DNA of 64,000 nt. Source: JASHVB01 sp035523995. Lineage in GTDB: Bacteria > Pseudomonadota > Alphaproteobacteria > Acetobacterales > Acetobacteraceae. A model generated the notes under the pieces. That model saw only the letters and a program-made list of their open reading frames with translations, ran no database searches and was not told the origin of the DNA. A program made the position numbers and the translations under genes. Below are positions 36,480-46,005 of the stretch, one piece after another. The stretch lies in NCBI GenBank assembly GCA_035523995.1, contig DATKPQ010000065.1, positions 62,001 through 126,000 on the forward strand. Direction: 5' to 3'. Position 1 is the first letter of the stretch, and each line of letters begins with the position of its first letter.

Positions 36480-36481
36480 CG

Positions 36482-37306
36482 TTAGAATTCTCGGCGAGAA
36501 ACGCTGCGCGCAGGGTTGTAATGGCGCGCCGGCGTTGGTCGCAACTCCCGCTGACCGCCGGACGCAGCTGTTCCAGAGGCGCGATATCGGTGCCCGCACC
36601 GGCTACAACCTGCCGGCGAACGACCCGGCCGGCGGCGGCATGAGCAAGCCGGGCAGTGGCGTTGCCCGCCCGCATCCTCGGCCGTGTGGGATACGCCTGA
36701 AGCAATTTGACGCGTGATCGAGATTCACCAGGTGGCGTTGCCGCATTCCCGCTCGCAGCCGCCAGCCTCCCGACACCAATCGGTGAAATCGCGACCCGGG
36801 TGATCGATCGTGTCTCAAGGCGTGTTGAGTTTCTCGTATGAGGCGGAACCATCGGCTGCTGGCCTGACCTCGCTGAGTGCCCCGCCGCTCTATTTGGACC
36901 TGACACAGGCAAGTGGCTGATGTCGGCAATCCGCTGGCACCTGCGCGTGGCCGGCAAGCAAAGTTGGTTGGCCAGCCAGATGGCATCGGCGCTGCTGCTG
37001 CTGAACCTGGTTGGCGGCGACTGTGCCTCGGGTCAGGAGCAGGACAGCGGCTTCGATGCGGTGCTGAAAGTGCGTTGCCCCTGCCACCAATGTGCGCCGC
37101 GACGAGGCTAGGCCACCTGGCCGCGGCAGAGGCTTCGCACGGGAGATCTGGCCCAGCGTGTTTCCGACGCGTTGCTGTCTCCAGCAGTAAATCGTAGCAA
37201 TATCATTTATTATACGGTGTGATAGCATTTTTTAGATGACAGACTGAATGAAATTGCGCTAGAGCAATACACGTCAGGGAAAACCTCCTCCCCAAGGGAG
37301 ACCAAA
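36482..37306. other. long gene-free region before the second PEP-CTERM gene
   Basis: About 825 bases. Only short frames without family resemblance are present. From ~37190 to 37290 the DNA is markedly AT-rich (TATCATTTATTATACGG, GCATTTTTTAGATGAC), suggesting the promoter of the gene at 37307. No sigma-54 consensus site was found here, unlike at the first PEP-CTERM gene. Confidence 0.45.
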
Positions 37307-37891
37307 TTGTTGCATCTTTCAGGTGCCGCCCGCGGCGCGGGCGGCTTGATCATGGCTGTGGCGATCTGCGCCATGGCAGCAAAGCCGGCATCGGCGACGC
37401 TCTACGCCTGGACTTTGTCCGGGGGCGGCGACTCCGGTTCAGGCTTCCTCACCACCGGCGCCGCCGACAACGGCGGGCTCGATATCACTTCGTTCAGCGG
37501 ACAGATTGACGGCAGTGTGATCGGCGGTCTGTTGGGCGGCCAACCTGGGGGCGCCGAGGCCTATTCGCCTGCTGGCGCCTTCATCTACGACAACATCCTC
37601 TATCCGTCGTCGAACTCAGCGGAAAGCGCCCTGCTCGATAACGGCGGCATTTTGTTCACCATCGCGGGCGGTGAAGCGAACATCTGGGGCACGTCAGCCA
37701 ATCCCGACGGCTACTCTTATTACACGTACGGATCGGGCCGATACGTCATCCAAGACAACGCCACGAACTTCAGCGTCGTGGATCCTCCATCAGCGGTACC
37801 GGAGCCAGGGCCGGCCGCCATCGTCGCACTCGGCCTCGTCGGGATTTGGCTGACCCGCACGCGACTCAGGCCGGCGGACTCGGCCCGTTGA
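37307..37891 (+). CDS. PEP-CTERM sorting-domain exoprotein
   Basis: 194 residues. Hydrophobic signal peptide (GLIMAVAICAMAAKPASA), a Gly/Ser/Tyr-rich body with no recognisable domain, and a C-terminal PEP-CTERM tail: AVPEPGPAAIVALGLVGIWL followed by basic residues. It is exported and processed by an exosortase. The start is TTG at 37307 behind a good AAGGGAG site; ATG 37352 is an alternative that keeps a shorter signal peptide. It is the second PEP-CTERM protein of the window, unlike the first in body sequence, and stands alone. Confidence 0.9.
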   Translation: MLHLSGAARGAGGLIMAVAICAMAAKPASATLYAWTLSGGGDSGSGFLTTGAADNGGLDITSFSGQIDGSVIGGLLGGQPGGAEAYSPAGAFIYDNILYPSSNSAESALLDNGGILFTIAGGEANIWGTSANPDGYSYYTYGSGRYVIQDNATNFSVVDPPSAVPEPGPAAIVALGLVGIWLTRTRLRPADSAR

Positions 37892-38504
37892 ACGACATCC
37901 CCAAAACGAGACGGAAGCGTCAACAGATTGCTGGGAGAAGGTGAGGACGGCTGGGGTCGGATGCGGTAGCATCCATTGCCCCCGTTACTCCGACGGCCCA
38001 CCGTCATCCGTCGAGGATCACGCCACAGAACAGGTGCCAAGGATCTTCCATTAAGAACGACTATGGTAGGCGATGCAAACATATCCCGCGCGACGAAGTG
38101 CGGTCGCTCCCGATGCGGTGTTCGTGCCGCACGGTGTGCTGTTCCAAAACGAAAGAAGGACGAGAATCATCGTACGCAGGATTCTTGCACCGGGTCCCAC
38201 CTCGGATGTTTGACGGCGAACCGCTGATTCGGACCAGGCGTGGGTGATTCGAGGTGTGGCCAGGCGTGAGGTCTCCCATTTCGGGTGCAAGAAGTGTCGC
38301 CGGCATACCAGGGTCTCAGACCACGCTGGATCGACAGAGCGCTCGCGATAATGAACCCCGCCGTGTCGCCTTCCGCTGCTCAGGCAGCGTCGGCATCCCG
38401 AGCTGATTTTCGTTACGTGGCTGATGGCTGGCCGGGTTGATCCGCATTGCGGCTCAGCCCCCTGTCAACGCTTCGCCCCGGCCCTCGCGGACCGTTGCGC
38501 ATGA
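37892..38504. other. gene-free stretch upstream of a truncated gene
   Basis: About 610 bases with no convincing gene. A 10-base inverted repeat (TTCTTGCACC at 38182-38191, GGTGCAAGAA at 38284-38293) is the only structure noticed. Its position 5' of a truncated gene suggests a deletion or insertion scar. Confidence 0.4.
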
Positions 38505-39338
38505 CTTGAGACGCTTGCCGGCTTCTCGCAGGAGACGACCGGCAAGAAGGATCTCGACGACGATGCGAAGAATCGCCGCATCTTCGAAGACCATGTCGAG
38601 ATCATGCTGAAGGCGTGGACGCAGGAGAGCTTCGACCACAAGAGCGATAACTGGCAGATCCCGTATCCGTACGACACCGGCGTTGGCGATTGGCCTCTGG
38701 CCCGCGCCGGCGTCACGCACCGATTGGGTGCGCCAGGCGAAGCGGACGCGGAGGGCCACACGCGCCGCGTGGCGATGTGCCCGGCACCTTGGACGCAGCC
38801 GCATCCGCCGGTGTTCGTCTCCGGCAGCGGCAGCCCCGATACCATTGCGTTCTGCGGCAAGCACGGGTTCGTGCCGACCTATTTCACCAACAGCCAGTCC
38901 GCCGGGCCACTGGCGGAGCATTTCCGCAAGGCGGCGGCCGCGGCGGGGCGTTCGTTCCTGCCGGGGCAGAACCAGTGCATGGTGCGCTGGATCCAGATCG
39001 GCAAGACACGCGAGGACGCGCTGCGGCGCATCCGCGAATATGATTTGGATATTTGGAAGAATTTCTATGCCGCGATGGGGCGGCGGAAGATCGAGAATGA
39101 CGACTATTTCGGATCTCTGGTGAATTCGGGTTTGTTCGTGTTCGGCTCGGTGGAGGAGGTGCGGCACGAGCTGCTGCAGCAATGGCGGGTGTTTCCGGCG
39201 GAATACATCACGCTGATCAACCATTATGCGCAGATGCCAAAGGAGGCAGTGATCGAGACGCTGGACATGTTCCAGCGGCATGTGAAGCCGGCGCTGGATG
39301 CGGTGATCCATAACGCGACGCGGCAAGCGGCCGAGTAG
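38505..39338 (+). pseudogene. 5'-truncated luciferase-like flavin monooxygenase
   Basis: The frame from 38505 encodes the C-terminal ~277 residues of an LLM-class flavin-dependent oxidoreductase: KNRRIFEDHVEIMLKAWTQE, then GDWPLARAGVTH, PPVFVSGSGSPDTIAFCGK, and an intact C terminus ending near MFQRHVKPALDAV. The first ~120-150 residues of the family (first beta strands and flavin site) are missing, and a stop codon (38502-38504) lies in frame just upstream. From the ATG at 38604 only 244 residues would be made. It is likely non-functional; a shifted upstream part was searched for by eye and not found. Confidence 0.75.
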
Positions 39339-39375
39339 CGCACGAGCCGCCTAGCGATCAGTGCAAGGTCCGGGA

Positions 39376-39472
39376 GGGGCGGAAGCAATCTCGGCGGAGT
39401 ATGCCTGCGGACGTCGGTACGTTGAATCGACCGGGATTGCTTCGTCGCCGCGTTCCCCGCGATGACATATTG
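39376..39472. repeat. REP-like palindromic element (family B, copy 2)
   Basis: Contains GGAAGCAATCTCGGCGG and, ~50 bases on, GGATTGCTTCGTCGCCGCGT then CCCCGCGATGACAT, a degenerate form of the element at 10186-10270. It lies in the 340-base gap between the truncated monooxygenase and the gene at 39682; the rest of that gap holds nothing recognised. Confidence 0.75.
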
Positions 39473-39681
39473 AGCCATGTCATTTCGCTCGTCTGCTTGG
39501 CCGTTACCAGCCTCGGCATGACCGCGCCACGTTTGAGCTTGCCTCGAGGGACAAGCAAGTTTGCACGTCGGGGGATATTTGATCTTCGCCCCAGACAGGC
39601 GCCCTTCCACGCACTATATCCGCTCGCGGCGCCCCATCGCTAAGCTGGTAGGTGCCGCCGCGGTCCTGAAGGAGATGGCAG

Positions 39682-40146
39682 ATGGATGTCCAGACGATCG
39701 ACCAGCAATACGCGCAATTGCAAACGCAAGCGCAGCAGACGATCGGCGCGCTCGGCTCGCTGGCCGAGAAGCTGCGGACCGCAGCGCAATCCGGGAACCA
39801 GGATGCGCGTGAGTGGATGCTCGACCTGAAAGAGATTGCGCTGGCGATGCAGGCAGAGCAAAATCAGGTAGCCGCACTGTTGCAGGCACTGCACGGATTT
39901 GTCGCAAATCAAATGCCGCAGGCAGCGCCCACGGCTTCCCCCTGGAGCGGCGCGCCCGCGCAACAATGGGGCGGACAGCCGCAAGCTCCCGGCTATCCGC
40001 CGCCGGGCGCCTATCCCCAGCAGCCGGGAAGCATGGGCGGCATGATGAGCAGCTTCCTCAACTCCGGGTTCGGACGGGCCATCGAAATGGGAGCCGGGTT
40101 CGGCCTCGGCGACGACCTCATCAACGGCATCTTCCGGGCTCTGTAG
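39682..40146 (+). CDS. hypothetical protein with coiled-coil N terminus
   Basis: 154 residues, no family assigned. N-terminal half is Gln/Ala/Leu-rich and helical, probably coiled coil (TIDQQYAQLQTQAQQTIGAL). It is followed by a Pro/Gln/Gly linker (GGQPQAPGYPPPGAYPQQPG) and a Gly-rich tail (GFGRAIEMGAGFGLGDDLIN). A clear AAGGAGAT site precedes the ATG. No signal peptide or membrane span. The 3' end overlaps the decayed tail of the RES toxin gene on the opposite strand. Confidence 0.65.
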   Translation: MDVQTIDQQYAQLQTQAQQTIGALGSLAEKLRTAAQSGNQDAREWMLDLKEIALAMQAEQNQVAALLQALHGFVANQMPQAAPTASPWSGAPAQQWGGQPQAPGYPPPGAYPQQPGSMGGMMSSFLNSGFGRAIEMGAGFGLGDDLINGIFRAL

Positions 40147-40519
40147 CCCGCCGCGGCCGGAGCGAGCAGCATCGGGCGATAGCCCGGGTTGGCGGCTTGA
40201 CCCCGCGTGTCGACAAGTCCTTCCACGCACAGACGAGATCTGCCGCGCTCATTCCATCTGCTTCCAGCGTCGCCGCATTTGTCAGATCGAGGATGTCTTC
40301 GCAATCCACGTCATACGCGCACAATGGCATCGGCTGCGCTTTGAACGGAAGCGCCTGCTGGGCCTCGAGCCACGCAGCCTCGAAGAGGAGGAAGGTACAG
40401 AGAGCTGGCATCCCGATCGGGTTGAAATGGCCACCTGACAGCGACGCGCCCTGGCCCTAATCAGAAGCGAAGACCCATCGCGGCGTATGCGCCCAACAAG
40501 CGAGGCCGGTCAGTCTCAC
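40121..40519 (-). pseudogene. RES-domain toxin, interrupted by TAG and frame loss
   Basis: RES toxins degrade NAD+. The frame starts GTG at 40519, overlapping the antitoxin stop by GTGA, and reads LTGLACWAHTPRWVFASD, then a TAG at 40457-40459. It continues in the same frame with GQGASLSGGHFNPIGMPALC, AAWLEAQQALPFKAQPM and CAYDVDCEDILDLTNAA, all typical RES core blocks. After about position 40170 the frame appears shifted (LLAPAAAG appears in another frame), and the 3' end is lost against the neighbouring gene. So there is a nonsense codon plus 3' damage. Confidence 0.8.
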
Positions 40520-40902
40520 GCATAACCGCCAAAGGCAATTCCCGCAAGGTAACTCTTCGGATGTTCCGAACGTCCGGCGCGGACCAGTTCCTTGGTCGTT
40601 TGATCGCCGAATGCCGCAATGGGTTCCAAGCGGTACCACGCGAAAGCCTGAGCGACTGAGCCTCACCAAGGCAGGATGCGATTGATAATCGCCGCCGCTT
40701 CTAGCAACCGCGCCTGGGCCGCGGACGCTTGCACCCGCCGAGATTTGGAAACAGCGTCGCGCGAAAGACCCGAAGCAACAGCCAACCCACGCTTGATCAC
40801 GCGAAGCACTGAACTAAGGCGGTCCCGCTCCACAAACCCCTCGCGGCTCATGATGTCGTCCAAGAAGCTGTGTTGCGCCGCATGAGACAACTGCCTCGCC
40901 AT
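40516..40902 (-). pseudogene. Xre/MbcA/ParS-type antitoxin with in-frame TGA
   Basis: The partner of the RES gene. The first 79 codons encode SSVLRVIKRGLAVASGLSRD, then AVSKSRRVQASAAQARLLEA and AIINRILPW. A TGA stands at 40663-40665, and the same frame continues GSVAQAFAWYRLEPIAAFGD, then QTTKELVRAGRSEH and YLAGIAFGGYA to a normal end at 40516. That is the full family layout (~128 codons) with one nonsense codon in the loop between the DNA-binding domain and the DUF2384-type toxin-binding domain. The overlap GTGA with the toxin gene is preserved, so the operon structure survives although both genes are stopped. Confidence 0.82.
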
Positions 40903-41001
40903 TTCTCCCAGTTATGATTGAGATGAGGGACGATAACGGCTGCCATACAAGCTCCGCGTCTTCTGCTGGGTTCGGTCCCGCCAAGTGCCAGAGTCACCCG
41001 C

Positions 41002-42081
41002 TTACAGCCCTGCTCGTAAGTACTGCGGCGGCACCTCCGGCCTCACACCCAACATCTTCGCCGCGCGCAGCGGCCACGCCGGATCAGCCAGCACCGCACG
41101 CGCTACCAGCACGACATCCGCTCGGTAATTGGCCACAATCTCCGCCGCGTGCGTCGGCTCGGTGATCAGCCCTACCGCGCCGGTGGCAATGCCGGCGCCG
41201 TGCTTCACCGCCTCGGCGAACGGCACCTGATAGCCGGGATGCAGCGAGGGAATTTTCTGCTCCGCCGCCACACCGCCAGACGAACAATCGATCAGATCCA
41301 CATCCCCCCGCGCCGCGATACGCTGGCACAGCGCCACGGTGTCCTCGATCGACAGGCCACCAGGTGCCCAGTCGGTGCAGGACAGGCGGACCCAGAGAGG
41401 CAGGTCATCCGGCCATTCAGCTCTGATCGCATCCAGCGTCTCCATCAGGAACCGGCTGCGCCCCACCGCATCGCCCCCATAGGCATCGTTGCGGCGGTTG
41501 GAAATCGGCGAGAGGAACGAATGCCCCAGATAGCCGTGCGCACCGTGCAGTTCGATGATGCGGAAACCTGCCTCGCGCGCCAGCCGCGTGGAGATGGCGA
41601 ACTGTCCAATGATCTCGACGATTTCGGTAGCCGACAGCATGTGCGGGTCGGTGGCGCCGGCGACCATCGGGATAGGGCTTGGGGCCAGCGGCACCCAGCC
41701 GCCCTTGTCCGGCGGAATCGGTGCGCCGCCGTCCCACGGTCGCTGCACCGAGGCTTTCCGCCCGGCATGCGCGAGTTGAATCCCTGGCACCGCTCCGCCG
41801 CGTTCGATGATCCCCACAACGCGGCGCAGCAGGGCCTGGTGCGCTTCGTTCCAGACCCCCAGACAGTGGTGCGTGATGCGGCCCACCGCCGAGACATGCG
41901 CCGCCTCGGTGAACACGATGCCGGCGCCGCCCATCGCGCGCGCACCAAGATGCTGGATGTGCCAGTCGCCGCCGAGCCCGTCGGTGGCGCTGTACTGGCA
42001 CATCGGCGACACCACGATGCGGTTGCGGGCGGTGACTGAACGGAAAGTGATCGGCTGAAACAGCAGGGGGGTATGCGGCAT
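41002..42081 (-). CDS. NADH:flavin oxidoreductase, Old Yellow Enzyme family (YqjM type)
   Basis: 359 residues, TIM barrel with FMN. Seen: the N-terminal VTARNRIVVSPMCQYSA loop (Cys of the YqjM subgroup), QLAHAGRKAS, LHGAHGYLGHSFLSPISNRR with DAYGG, and C-terminal VARAVLADPAWPLRAA. It reduces activated C=C bonds using NAD(P)H. The start at 42081 is set by homology; a frame open to 42243 is not coding. It is divergent from the AhpD-like gene, and with the following genes it forms a small catabolic group. Confidence 0.92.
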   Translation of the reverse strand: MPHTPLLFQPITFRSVTARNRIVVSPMCQYSATDGLGGDWHIQHLGARAMGGAGIVFTEAAHVSAVGRITHHCLGVWNEAHQALLRRVVGIIERGGAVPGIQLAHAGRKASVQRPWDGGAPIPPDKGGWVPLAPSPIPMVAGATDPHMLSATEIVEIIGQFAISTRLAREAGFRIIELHGAHGYLGHSFLSPISNRRNDAYGGDAVGRSRFLMETLDAIRAEWPDDLPLWVRLSCTDWAPGGLSIEDTVALCQRIAARGDVDLIDCSSGGVAAEQKIPSLHPGYQVPFAEAVKHGAGIATGAVGLITEPTHAAEIVANYRADVVLVARAVLADPAWPLRAAKMLGVRPEVPPQYLRAGL

Positions 42082-42225
42082 GCGGTGTCGGTTCCTTGCG
42101 TGAGTCGGGGCAGCGGGGTCATTGCAGCGTGCGGTGTGCCGGCGCAACCTGCTGGCCCTCGGCAGATGGTGATTGCCATAGGCCGCGCAATGAATTTCGT
42201 GAATGCCCGACCTTGGAGGAGTCGC

Positions 42226-42801
42226 ATGCCCCAGCCCGAACACATCTCCAAGCTCGGCGTGCCGGAGCCGGAATCACTGGATGCCGACCTGCAGGCGATC
42301 TGGCGCAAATGCGTGGACAAACTGGGGTTCGTGCCAAACGTCTACGGCGCCTACAGCCTGAAGCCGCAGCGGCTGCGCAACTTCATGGCGATGTACAACG
42401 AAATCATGTTGTCGGAGTCCGGCCTGTCCAAGCTGGAACGCGAGATGGTGGCGGTGGTCGTGTCATCGGCGAACCGCTGCTACTATTGCCTGGTCGCGCA
42501 TGGCGCTGCGGTGCGCATGCTGTCGGGCGATCCCGAACTGGGCGAGATGATGGCGCTGAACTACCGGGTGGCGAAGCTCGATCAGCGCCAGCGCGCGATG
42601 CTGGACTACGCGTGGAAGATGACGACCACGCCGTGGCTGATCGAGGACGCAGATCGCGACGCGTTGCGCGGCGTGGGGCTGTCGAACGAGGACGTCTTCG
42701 ATCTTGCCGAAACGGTGGCGTTCTTCAATCTGTCGAACCGCATGGCGTCGGCCACGGACATGATGCCGAACCGTGAATACCACCGGGCCATGCGCGGCTG
42801 A
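42226..42801 (+). CDS. AhpD-like peroxidase-related protein
   Basis: 191 residues, carboxymuconolactone decarboxylase/AhpD fold. The thiol pair sits in CYYCLVAHGAAV (CxxC...H), typical of uncharacterised peroxidase-related enzymes. Other blocks: LGFVPNVYGAYSLKPQRLRN and SGLSKLEREMVAVVVSSANR. It probably acts as a thiol peroxidase or hydroperoxide reductase partner. GGAGGA six bases before ATG 42226 fixes the start. It lies 23 bases from the amidohydrolase gene and is co-transcribed with it. Confidence 0.9.
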   Translation: MPQPEHISKLGVPEPESLDADLQAIWRKCVDKLGFVPNVYGAYSLKPQRLRNFMAMYNEIMLSESGLSKLEREMVAVVVSSANRCYYCLVAHGAAVRMLSGDPELGEMMALNYRVAKLDQRQRAMLDYAWKMTTTPWLIEDADRDALRGVGLSNEDVFDLAETVAFFNLSNRMASATDMMPNREYHRAMRG

Positions 42802-42824
42802 CATCAACCAAGGGGGGTGAAGCG

Positions 42825-43904
42825 ATGCTGTTCTCGTGCCTGCCTGAGGAGGCCCGCATTCCCGGCAGATTTCCCGGACCACCTCATACGCGCGGTAAAT
42901 GGTTCACGCTCGACATTCATTGCCATTGGAATAGCCCCAAGGCGGCGGACATGGTGGACGGCAACGAAGCCGTATCGCGCTGGTTCCTGGAAACCGCGGC
43001 CAATTCGCAAAGCCAGGCGGTGAACAAGCAGAACGCCGTGCGCACCAGGCCGCAAGGCACGTCGGCAGAGCAACGCGTCGCCGACATGGACCTGATGGGA
43101 ATCGACATGCAGGCGGTCTCGCCGGCGCCGCGGCAGACGTATTACGGTGCCGATCCGGAGCTTGGGCTGGCGACTGCGCGTGTGCTGAACGATGAAATCG
43201 CCGATATTGTTGCACGCTATCCCGACCGCTTCACCGGGCTGGGCACCATTCCGTTGCAGGCGCCGGCGTTGGCGATCGCCGAGCTGGAACGGTTGCATAA
43301 GTCGCTGGGTATGCGCGGGATAGAGATTCTGACGCATGTTGCTGGTGAAGACCTGGCGGCCCCGCAATTCCGGAAAGTGTTTCAGCGGATCGAGGAACTT
43401 GGGATGCTGGTGTTCTTGCATCCGGATGGGTTCACTGAAGCGCGGCGGTTCCATGACCACTATTTTGCCAACGTGATCGGCAATCCGCTAGATACCACGG
43501 TGGCACTGCATCACCTGATCTTTGGTGGCGTGCTGGAGGATTTTCCAGAGCTGAAGCTGGTGGCCGCGCATGGCGGAGGCTATCTGCCGGCCTATGCGGC
43601 GCGCATCGACCATGCGGCCTCGGCACGGCCGGATACTGCGACGCGGTTGAAGGAGATGCCGGGCGTTTCACTGCGCCGGCTGTATTTCGATTCATTGGTG
43701 TATACGCACGCACAGCTTGAATACCTGGTGGCGCAGTATGGCGCCGACCGCATACTGGTCGGCACGGACTATCCGGCGGATATGGGCGAGGTCGATCCGA
43801 TCGGGTTCATCGAAGGCGCGCCGGGCCTGGATGATGCGGCGCGGCGGGCGATCCTTGGCGGCAACGCGGCGCGATTGCTCGGCATCAGCGTGCCGACGTC
43901 ATAG
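42825..43904 (+). CDS. ACMSD-type amidohydrolase (metal-dependent decarboxylase or hydrolase)
   Basis: 359 residues, amidohydrolase_2 family. Metal ligands: HxH in TLDIHCHWN, His in VFLHPDGF, His in LVAAHGGGYLP and Asp in ILVGTDYPADM. Family members decarboxylate 2-amino-3-carboxymuconate semialdehyde, isoorotate, gamma-resorcylate and similar acids, or hydrolyse lactones. With a neighbouring OYE and an AhpD-like protein, aromatic or polyfunctional acid breakdown is likely (inference). AAGGGGGG precedes the ATG. Confidence 0.9.
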   Translation: MLFSCLPEEARIPGRFPGPPHTRGKWFTLDIHCHWNSPKAADMVDGNEAVSRWFLETAANSQSQAVNKQNAVRTRPQGTSAEQRVADMDLMGIDMQAVSPAPRQTYYGADPELGLATARVLNDEIADIVARYPDRFTGLGTIPLQAPALAIAELERLHKSLGMRGIEILTHVAGEDLAAPQFRKVFQRIEELGMLVFLHPDGFTEARRFHDHYFANVIGNPLDTTVALHHLIFGGVLEDFPELKLVAAHGGGYLPAYAARIDHAASARPDTATRLKEMPGVSLRRLYFDSLVYTHAQLEYLVAQYGADRILVGTDYPADMGEVDPIGFIEGAPGLDDAARRAILGGNAARLLGISVPTS

Positions 43905-44115
43905 TGCTTCGATGGTCGATGACCTGTGAGCATGGGTCGCTATAGGGGGCGAAGCAGTGTAGCGGTCTCGTTTGGGATTGGTGGTGGCGAGATCTGGCTC
44001 GTGCGCGATCATGCTGCGGCGATGGGGAACTGATTCTGGTCATCCCGTGAAACGGGGCGACAAATCTCCGCGTGATCCTGCTTCCTGCGATTGGTCCAAT
44101 GGGAGAGCACCGGAA

Positions 44116-44985
44116 TTACCCCATCACCACGTCGATCGGCTCTGGCGCATCCGTCACGGACAGCGGCGCGTAGCCAGCCGGATCGCCGTCGGTCTGCGCC
44201 GGCGCGGCCCGGTTGCCAACCACATCCACCCGCTGCGCCCGCACATGCTGCACGCCCGGCGCATGCGCCAGCAGGTTCAGCGGCAACGCGGCACCGTACA
44301 TCAACGCCGCTCCCGCGCCATTATGATGGAACAGGGACACGGAAAAGCCCGGTGCTTCGGGAACGGCGTCCGGTGCGAGCAAGTAGCGGCCGGCATAGAA
44401 TCGTCCCTTGCTAACAATCACACTGGCCGCCTTGCTTTCCTTGCCATCGACCCGCACGGTGATCGGCGCGTAGGGATAGGAGATCGTGTCTCGCAGCGCC
44501 TGCATCACGTAAGCGCCGCGCCCGAAGACGCGCTTCAGCGGCAAAGGCAGGTGGTGCACCACCTGCGCATCGAACCCGACGCCCAGCATCTGCACGAACA
44601 ACCGCGCCTCGTTGGCGCCGCGCGCCAAACCGGGCCATAGTCGCCGCGTGCGGCCGAACGCTAGCGCCGCCGCCACCGCTCGCGGGGCGAAGGGTAGCGC
44701 CAGTTCGTGAGCGAGAACATTGGCAGTGCCCAGCGGTATCACGCCCAGGCGCGCCCCGGTGCCAAGCAGTCCGTTGGCGACTTCCGCAATAGTGCCATCG
44801 CCGCCGGCCGCCACCACGAGTTTTTCCCCGCGCGCTGCAGCCTCACGCGCGAGGCAGGCCGCATCGCCTGAGCATCGCGTCTCGGCCACGTCCAGCCGCA
44901 CGCCGTTGTGCACCAACACGTCCAGCACGCGCCACAACAGTGCGGCGCGGCGGCGGCCGGCGACGGGATTGAATATGATCACCAT
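44116..44985 (-). CDS. diacylglycerol kinase family lipid kinase
   Basis: 289 residues. The DAGK catalytic motif AAGGDGTIAEVANGLLGT (GGDGT) and N-terminal IIFNPVAGRRRAA are clear, with GVIPLGTANVLAHEL following. It phosphorylates a lipid (diacylglycerol, sphingosine-like base or similar). It is divergent from the LpxH-like gene; together with the adjacent phosphoesterase and glycosyltransferase it suggests glycolipid metabolism. The start at 44985 gives the canonical N terminus. Confidence 0.92.
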   Translation of the reverse strand: MVIIFNPVAGRRRAALLWRVLDVLVHNGVRLDVAETRCSGDAACLAREAAARGEKLVVAAGGDGTIAEVANGLLGTGARLGVIPLGTANVLAHELALPFAPRAVAAALAFGRTRRLWPGLARGANEARLFVQMLGVGFDAQVVHHLPLPLKRVFGRGAYVMQALRDTISYPYAPITVRVDGKESKAASVIVSKGRFYAGRYLLAPDAVPEAPGFSVSLFHHNGAGAALMYGAALPLNLLAHAPGVQHVRAQRVDVVGNRAAPAQTDGDPAGYAPLSVTDAPEPIDVVMG

Positions 44986-45189
44986 GCCGGGCAGGATGGT
45001 GATGCAGGCGTGATCGGGCGAATCGGCGTATCCTGACGGCGCGCGAAGTTATCTCCATCGCAGAGTTCGATGTCAGTTGAATGACAGTCGTGTGGCTAAG
45101 AAATTACTTTCATAACCTGGGCTAAAATTCAGTTGCGTCATGGAATCTTAATCCCATCCACAGGCGAATCGCACTATCTCCCCGGTTGC

Positions 45190-46005
45190 ATGAACGCGTT
45201 ATCCACACCCGGCGCGCGGCCCGCTTACCGAAGCGTCTTTATCTCGGATACGCATCTGGGCACTCGCGGGTGCCGGTGCGACTTCCTTGCCGATTTTCTC
45301 CGGCGAACCACCTGCCAGCATCTGTTTCTGGTTGGCGACATCATCGACGGCTGGCGGCTACGCAAGTCCTGGTACTGGGACGACGCCCACGACGACGTGC
45401 TGCGCCTGATCGTGCGCCATGCGCGGAACGGCACCGACGTAACATACATTCCCGGCAACCACGACGAGATGTTCCGTGCCTGGCTACCGCTGGGCCTGGA
45501 AATCTCGGGCATCAAGCTGCGGCGGGAAGCAGAGCATGTCACCGCGGCCGGCAAGCGCCTGCTGGTGATGCACGGCGATGAATTCGACTCTGTCGTACGG
45601 TATGCGAAGTTCCTGGCCCTGTTGGGAGACTGGGCCTACACCGCTGCGCTGAACGTCAATCGATGGTTCAATGCGGTGCGGCGCCGGTTGGGGTACCCTT
45701 ACTGGTCGCTGTCGGCATGGGCGAAGCGCCAGGTGAAGGAAGCGGTGAAGGCAATCGATCGCTTCGAGACTGCCCTGGCGAATGAGGCGCGGCGCCGCGG
45801 CTTCGATGGCGTGGTGTGCGGCCACATCCATCATGCCGAGATGCGCGAAGTCGGTGGCGTACTTTACCTCAACGACGGCGACTGGGTGGAAAGCTGCACC
45901 GCGCTGGTAGAGCACCATGACGGGCGGTTGGAACTGGTGGATTGGGCGGAGCTGAATCGCCTGTCGTTCTTTGCGCCTCGAGCGCGGGTGGCTCAGGCTG
46001 CCTGA
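45190..46005 (+). CDS. LpxH-like UDP-2,3-diacylglucosamine diphosphatase superfamily phosphoesterase
   Basis: 271 residues, calcineurin-like metallophosphoesterase. Metal motifs: SDTHLG, VGDIIDGW, IPGNHDE, VMHGDEFD and CGHIHHAE. The closest group is the YbbF/LpxH-like family, which splits UDP-diacylglucosamine or related pyrophosphates. Many alphaproteobacteria use LpxI for that step, so this may serve a separate glycolipid. ATG 45190 was chosen by homology; a longer frame from 45133 exists. The 3' end overlaps the start of the glycosyltransferase gene, so they are coupled. Confidence 0.88.
   Translation: MNALSTPGARPAYRSVFISDTHLGTRGCRCDFLADFLRRTTCQHLFLVGDIIDGWRLRKSWYWDDAHDDVLRLIVRHARNGTDVTYIPGNHDEMFRAWLPLGLEISGIKLRREAEHVTAAGKRLLVMHGDEFDSVVRYAKFLALLGDWAYTAALNVNRWFNAVRRRLGYPYWSLSAWAKRQVKEAVKAIDRFETALANEARRRGFDGVVCGHIHHAEMREVGGVLYLNDGDWVESCTALVEHHDGRLELVDWAELNRLSFFAPRARVAQAA

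Noticed and set aside
37190..37306. Second sigma-54 promoter before the PEP-CTERM gene at 37307
   Set aside because: The nearest TTGC string (in TGAATGAAATTGCG) lacks the GG element at the right spacing.
40663..40665. TGA in the antitoxin as a selenocysteine codon, given selA/selC in the same window
   Set aside because: No SECIS-like hairpin was seen right after it, the family has no Cys or Sec there, and the partner toxin carries a TAG at the same time, so decay is the simpler reading.
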